Translations under genes and position numbers: made by a program
The notes under the pieces: generated by a model
What the model saw: only the letters and a program-made list of their open reading frames with translations
What the model was told of the DNA's origin: nothing
The model's database searches: none
Assembly (NCBI GenBank): GCA_021234155.1
Contig: JAJEKV010000001.1
Coordinates: forward strand, 23,795,189-23,859,188
Length of the DNA: 64,000 nucleotides
Origin: Isoetes taiwanensis
Lineage: Eukaryota; Streptophyta; Lycopodiopsida; Isoetales; Isoetaceae
Reading direction: 5' to 3'
Shown here: piece after piece, positions 58,286 to 64,000 of the stretch
Layout: the number at the start of each line of letters is the position of its first letter
Numbering within the stretch: the stretch's first letter is position 1

Positions 58286-59827
58286 TCTCACAAGCATTTC
58301 TAAAATGAACTTTTGGTAATGCTATACCAGACTAATGTTTTGATTTCAAACTTTTTTTAAAAAAAAGGAACTATGCTTCAGACTAGTAGCATGAGTTTAC
58401 ATGAGAATAGAATACATCCTGTCCAAAATTGTAGTTGCACATACGCCTCCATTGGAAACGCAGCAGCAGATCCATTGTCCTTCAAGCCGAAAAAAACTTT
58501 TTGAAAGCATAAGCTACAATGAGAAGAGAGTCCGGTACCTGCAGCCATTCAATACACGATTAGCATGATGATGGTAAACGTGCAAGGGCCAAAAGGTACA
58601 TTAGAACTCTCAGTTTATCACTGATCACCCATTGTGCCTTTTGCCCTCAGTTAATTTTAGCAAGAAAGAATATGAAGTAAGAAATATATGGCTACTGCCT
58701 TCAATGTTCACTAAAGTTCGAGCTTTAACTTGCTCAATCCCTCTAACAATTATAACAAGGCTTCTGCCAATGTAGAACTATAAAAGTCAAAACTAGAAAA
58801 TATGCTGCGAAAATCTGTTTTGATTTTAGTTTTCCCATCAAAGAATTACACTGCCGTAGCTTCAGCATTTATTTATCCTTCTCTGTCCATCAACCTATTT
58901 TAAGAAGGCCTGTTGCTAATATAACCTAATAGAAAGCCATGTAGCTAAATATGGTATGCGTAATCTGCAATATATGCTTGTTTCCATCACACAGATCTAC
59001 CTATTCAACTAGGTTTTGTTAAAAACAACGTGAGCTTCTATAACAGGAATTTAATAAACTGCAATAGAACCTGGTTGTCGTTTGAGTCAAAATCCATATC
59101 TCCATCATCTTGGGTTATATGGACGCCTTTTGCAGAGCAAATTTGGATTCAGGGCACTGTCATCTGAAATCTCTACTGTGGTAGAATTTGCCCTAAGTTT
59201 TAAGTAAAACATGTGCAGAAAGAATAGCATGATGGACAATATTTCGCTCCTGTCCATAACTGGTCGCTGTTAAGCCTGATCAAGAGTCTTATGAAATCAA
59301 AAAATCCCCTGCTGCACAACAATCCTCCTCAATCGGCAGCAAAGAAGGGCTTTTTCTGAGAAACCGGCTACAGAGAAAGGTTTTTTGGAAGAATGCGACC
59401 TCTATCGGCCACAGTGCAGTGCAGTAGCCGAAATAGGGCCGGATCTTATAAATCCAACCTATCCGCTGCATAATAGGGCATTTTTGGGAAAACCTCATGC
59501 CTTGTATTAGGTTTCGGCATTTTGGGAAACCTAAGGTAAGGTTTAGATGCAATCTGCCAACTTTACCTTTAACTAACTGTGGTCAGTACATTTGCTAGCT
59601 ATACTTCATGGTATATTTTGTGCCAAGCCCAAGTCCAACCACCATTCTTACTTGTGCATTCCTTTTAAAGCAATAGTCATACCATTGCCCCAAGTATTTG
59701 CGGAAACGTATTTGTGTATTAAATATCCACCATGCTTAAATAAAGTAGGTGGTCTTCTAGTCAAGGTATATTCCCCTTAGCCCTAAGAGAGTCATTTTAG
59801 ACAGAAGCAGTTACATTCTGCATTTGG
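58286..59827. other. Spacer, one exon-like stretch
   Basis: On the minus strand after CTGCAG at ~58543 the frame VPDSLLIVAYAFKKFF resembles a stretch near 60.68 kb (VTGSFAHCYVFSKKW). Both might be old duplicated exons. Nothing else recognised. Confidence 0.25.
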
Positions 59828-60157
59828 AATTTTAAGGAGATAATCATCTGTATTTTAAAGAAACATTTCAATCATTCACATCCACGTCCGATTAAGTTAA
59901 AATGTAGATCACTCATGTCCCCAGCCCTATAGCATTGAGGGAACCATTACGGCCATATCATTGGTTTAATTTGTGCAAGTTCTATTCTGCAGAATTTTAA
60001 GGAGATAATCATCTGTATTTTAAAGAAACATTTCAATCATTCACATCCACATCCGATCAAGTTAAAATGTAGATCACTCATGTCCCCAGCCCTATAGCAT
60101 TGAGGGAACCATTACGGCCATATCATTGGTTTAATTTGTGCAAGTTCTATTCTATAC
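59828..60157. repeat. 165-bp tandem duplication
   Basis: Units at 59828-59992 and 59993-60157, nearly identical ('cacgtccgattaag' against 'cacatccgatcaag'). Confidence 0.9.
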
Positions 60158-60231
60158 ACCATAACATATCCAGTGCTCAGTTTTCAAAACACTCCCAAGC
60201 TTAGGGGAGATGAGCATGCTTCGCCATAATC

Positions 60232-60236
<5 letters not shown>

Positions 60237-60266
<30 letters not shown>
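60237..60266. repeat. Poly(A) run of 30
   Basis: May be the tail of an unrecognised retrotransposed sequence to its left; no polyadenylation signal or target duplication was seen. Confidence 0.5.
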
Positions 60267-60271
<5 letters not shown>

Positions 60272-61969
60272 TAAATCTGTCTCCAGACTTTTATCTCGTT
60301 ATACCTTTCCAAGGAAATAACTTGATACAATAAGCAGCCCTAAGTTTAGTCAGGTGTACTAACCTTAGGCCCAGACTATGTTACTTTATCCGACATTAAC
60401 TATAAGCCAAAAGGAATTAAACATACCAATATCCAATGCTCAGTGTGATCCAATGTAAATTTTCCTTATTAATATTCCAAAACCTATCAATAGTTTATAC
60501 AAATACCACCAATCACAATCCAAATATCCACTATTTAACCATATTTACATCACACCAGTGTAAATTGAGTAGTTCATTGTAGCTCCGCAAGTGCCCTCAC
60601 GATATTTTTGCAATCTCTTCATATGTATTCGTGGTCTTTATCCAGCTTCCACTTTTTAGAGAATACATAACAATGAGCAAAAGATCCTGTTACCTGCACC
60701 AACATTACAAAAAACAAGCATTAGAAATGGTTGCCTTGTACATGGTAGCAGGTGTCACGGGATCATTTGGGGCCATCCCCCTTCACACTGCTATGTAAAC
60801 AATCAAAATAGCAAACAGAATCCAAAACAACACCATTAGAAAGTGAAAAACCAGATATTATCTAATGGAGTATACCAAGGCAAATACCAAATACTCATAA
60901 GGTCACTGCCTTCAATGTTCACGTGAGTACAAACAACCTGTTCAGCATCTGTCCATGTGGATCTCTACTTCATTTATTATGACCTGATGAAGACTCTGGT
61001 GTTACCTCTACTACTACAGTATATCTAGAGTTTTACAGCAGTGAACTTATTGTTAGATTTAACTTCAAACTAATATGGCTTAAGAGCCCTAGATGTTGAA
61101 TCATAACAGTAACTAAGCAGTAGCAACATGCATGATCTGAGTGACCTTGAATGCAAAAGCCATTTTCGTCTTTATGAAACCTTCAGCCTAGTTACAAAGG
61201 TCATACCACCCTAAGCATACTGCACATGCAAAATATCCATGCAAACTATCTACATCTAATACGAGTGCCATATTAAATACCATAACATTGACTGCACTTG
61301 TTTCACAGCAGTAAACATATGCTTTTCAAAACGTCATGCAGTGGCTTTTCATTGAAAAACTATTTGCTACTGCTTCTGGAGCTTAAAACAGAATTGTGCT
61401 GCAATATTTCCCAGATCTGTCCGTCTAGCCCAGCTTAATATTATGTTTCCAGTACTGCAAAGATTTCTAAGACTTATCATGTTGACAACTACGTCTTTGC
61501 TCATGGTCATGCAACACCATCAGCTTATACAAATGCCTATACCACTGTGTTTTAATGTCCAACAGTCTCATAATCCTTTCTTTATCACATGATTATCTAT
61601 ATATTAGCTCTACATCTAGCTCTTAATGTACATATAAAGTGAGAAGCCGAAAATCTATGCAGACATTTAATCATTTAAGACTGCAGCAGGCCCTGCACAC
61701 TGCCATGCAATACCATCACAAAGGTCATTAGGATCTGCCTGGCTCAATAAGATCTACATTCTTAGTTATCTTCATGTGACTACCCTGTATAAACTAACAG
61801 GCTCTTTAACAAATTCGTTTTTAGAGCTGATGCTTCTAAAACAATAAGCAGATCTAGAATCGAACCAAGTTCTTCCCTATAACAAAGCCTATGTCCATAG
61901 AAAATTATTATCAGGTCATGTCCAAGAACCCATTAAAGCATTAAATCCATCAAACCTTATTAGGACGCT
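60267..61969. other. AT-rich spacer, nothing certain
   Basis: The phrase 'actgccttcaatgttcac' near 60905 also occurs near 58695, suggesting an old duplication between the two regions. No gene supported. Confidence 0.35.
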
Positions 61970-62460
61970 TTAGGCCATTGGCATATTGTTGGAGTCGATC
62001 AATGTTGTAGCAGCTTGCAAAACCTTGCTAAAATTATCCTTGTCATTGCATTGACCTTGAGCAGTAACCACATGCACTTTCTGCTTTATGTTGTTGCCAA
62101 CACTAGCCATTTCCAGTGTGATCCAGTGAAATATCATGCCTGTAATTCATTTCAGGTATAGCAGCTCCCTCTCCCTGTGGCATTTTTGTGCTTTTCTTTC
62201 TTCCCATGAGCAGCGGAAGCAAATGCTCAGAGCAATAACTAAGCCCTGCCAAAGACGATTCTATCCTACCCTTTCTTACAAGGGAAACCGTAGATAAATA
62301 TGCAGTGATGATATCCTCAGTTCCAAATAGGTGCAGCAACTAGTTTTCCATTGGAATAGTACCAGTTCTTACGTTGCCGTCAAGTACAAGCCAGCCATGC
62401 CACGATTTTGCTGTATGCGCTCCTCGGCCGTTTTGCCCTAAAATGTTAGATTCCAACGCG
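61970..62460 (-). pseudogene. Unrecognised gene fragments
   Basis: Three minus-strand pieces: GQNGRGAHTAKSWHGWLVLD ending in a GTAAGA donor near 62375; a 78-codon frame 62339-62103 (TVSLVRKGRIESSLAGLSYC, HLLPLLMGRKKS); and a 46-codon frame starting at 62111 (NNIKQKVHVVTAQGQ, NFSKVLQAATTLIDS). The last two overlap in different frames at 62103-62111, as if one base were lost. Composition is gene-like and introns may separate the parts, but I do not recognise the protein. Confidence 0.35.
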
Positions 62461-62659
62461 CCAAAAATTACATATTCCACCACATTTGGTAAATTGTCAT
62501 AAATTGAACATTTTAACTAGCAAATGTTAAGATCATTTCAACCCAAATTAACTGAGGTAGTAACAATCCGGGTGCTTGCTCGCACCTCTCAAACCTTCAA
62601 GAGTACCAAATGGACTCATTAAATCTAACTAATAAATAAATAAAAAAAAATAAAAAAAA

Positions 62660-63245
62660 AACTCAATATCCTAATAAGACTATTTTGGCCAGTATAACCA
62701 GTGAGCTCATGTGATCATTTTTTATCTTCAATCTGTGTTTTTTTTCTAACAAACTATTCAATTCTTTCAGGGATATGGTCTACGGTTTTGGAATTGTTAT
62801 TTTTATATCCACATCAAATCCCCCTGGAACCCCCTGTTATTGTGCTACATATTCTAAATGAGGTACACCCTAGACTACCACAGTCGTCGGATTTGTGGAT
62901 CCTATGGCTCAGACAATATGTTGGAGCTTCTGGGCACCCCTCGTTTTGCTTATGGCCATTTAAAACCCCTTGGAACCCCCTGTTATTTTACATATTCTAA
63001 ACGAGGTACACCCTGGACTACCACAATCATCGGATATGTCGATCCTTTGGCTCAAACAGTATATTGGAGCCTCTGGGCACCCATCGTTTCACTTATGGTC
63101 ACTTATGATTGGGGGCACTATGATTTTGGAATGTGAAATACGAGTTCGCCTAAGGTTTTGATGGAATATCCAGCCTCTGTACGGCTTCGACTAAGGCTTT
63201 GGAATATGAATTACAAGGGTTTGAACCTCTACCAAAACAAGTCAA
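62660..63245 (+). repeat. Dispersed module, array unit 1 (copy D)
   Basis: Begins 'actcaatatcctaataagac', then a T-rich stretch, 'caaatccccctggaaccccc', two sub-copies of 'gaggtacaccctggac' (62866 and 62999) each with the 'ctcgtttcgctta' counterpart, then 'atgattgggggcactatgat' and 'gggtttgaacctctacc'. A T-arm/B-box-like motif stands near its end, as in copy C. Confidence 0.75.
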
Positions 63246-63700
63246 TATTATCCTAATAAGACTATTTTGGCCAATATAATCTTAAATCTATGTTTTTTAT
63301 TTCTAACAACCCATTCAATTCTTCCAGGAATATGGTCTATTGATTTAGGAATTGTTATTTTTACATCCATATCAAATCCCCCTGGAATCCCATGTTATTG
63401 TGCTACATATTCTAAACGAGGTACACCCTGGACTACCACTGTCGTCGGATCTGTGGATCCTACGGCCCAGAAAATATGTTGGAGCCTCTGAACACCACTG
63501 GGTTTGCTTATGGTCACTTAAATCCTCCTGGAACTCCCTGTTATTGTGCTACATATTCTAAACGAGGTACATCCTGGACTAACACAGTCGCCGGATCTGT
63601 CGATCCTACGGCTCAGACAGTATGTTGGAGTCTCTGGGCACCCCTCATTTCGCTTTTGGTCATTTATGATTGGGGGCATTATGATCAGGGTAAATTTTAA
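63246..63700 (+). repeat. Dispersed module, array unit 2 (copy E, incomplete)
   Basis: Same order as unit 1, offset by roughly 550-580 bases, with two sub-copies of 'gaggtacaccctggac' (63418 and 63564); broken off after 'atgattgggggcattatgat'. Confidence 0.75.
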
Positions 63701-64000
63701 GGGCCTAGATATTTTTAAGGGCATATAAATGTTGGCTAAACCTATGGAAAATAAGGTTTCATGCTCTTTTATTTGGCGAAATTTGGTAAAATAAGGACCT
63801 TCGATTATCTTTCCACTTGGCTAAAATGCAAAGTTGAAATGCTTTGGAAATTCTTTTGTTGGCGAATTTCCCTTTATTCGTAGCTAAAGTGCACCTACTT
63901 AACTAGATTTATCAATTTCACGTTAACTACTTGTCTCTAATTACACCTTCATGACGGCTATTCTAGTTCAATAATCACGAGAAGATGGCAATGGGCTAGG
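63701..64000. other. Right edge, nothing recognised
   Basis: AT-rich sequence without supportable features. Confidence 0.4.

Noticed and set aside
1-64000. CRISPR arrays, operons or Shine-Dalgarno sites
   Set aside because: Introns, GT-AG splicing and the element types show a plant nuclear genome; no regularly spaced repeat array with unique spacers exists.

Overview
The window looks like nuclear DNA of a land plant with a repeat-rich, AT-rich genome. The evidence is an intron-less pentatricopeptide-repeat (PPR) gene, a plant ABCB/MDR-type transporter gene, CACTA-type transposons, plant-type LINEs and an LTR-element primer site matching initiator Met tRNA. The short ABCB introns and the mix of unfamiliar transposon proteins fit a seed-free plant such as a fern or lycophyte, but this is inference and I cannot name the species. 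No prokaryotic, organellar or CRISPR features were seen.

Only two genes look intact. One is a PPR gene (minus strand, 823 to 1) that runs off the left edge. The other is a complete 11-exon ABCB transporter gene (minus strand, 46346 to 41756). Its exons join in frame to give 1263 residues with two membrane domains and two complete ATPase domains. Almost everything else is transposon or transposon-derived, and much of it is nested.

Layout. 1.7-3.9 kb, 14.9-16.0 kb and 49.1-50.2 kb hold 5'-truncated, decayed non-LTR retrotransposons of related type. Three tiny copies (4.34, 16.03 and 19.84 kb) keep little more than a conserved 3' hairpin and a microsatellite tail. 5315-12233 is a structurally complete CACTA element (TSD GGC) with TGACGC subterminal motifs and a 0.66-kb internal tandem repeat. 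20617-21578 is a probable MITE next to an orphan exon. 22.0-29.9 kb is a decayed pogo/CENP-B-type transposase gene, split by a second, 5.8-kb CACTA-like element (23634-29475, TSD TAC) that carries an intron-containing fragment resembling the proteasome adaptor ECM29. 29954-39150 is an 8.8-kb block between 217-bp direct repeats, with two convergent sets of unrecognised, transposon-like coding segments. 40.1-41.1 kb has remains of an LTR retrotransposon.

Right of the ABCB gene, 50.4-54.35 kb is a decayed tandem repeat of about 624 bp. It is interrupted by a 1.94-kb insertion whose flanks are an exact-length 549-bp duplication. 54.56-55.71 kb (plus) and 56.05-58.28 kb (minus) are two L1-type LINEs arranged tail to tail. 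62.66-63.70 kb is a tandem of a dispersed hairpin-containing module that also occurs near 20.15, 48.6 and 54.35 kb.

The best candidates for something undescribed are the LINE 3' hairpin with compensatory base changes and interchangeable tails, the direct-repeat-flanked block at 30-39 kb, and the ECM29-carrying CACTA-like element inside the pogo gene. All calls were made by reading the sequence; no database search was possible.
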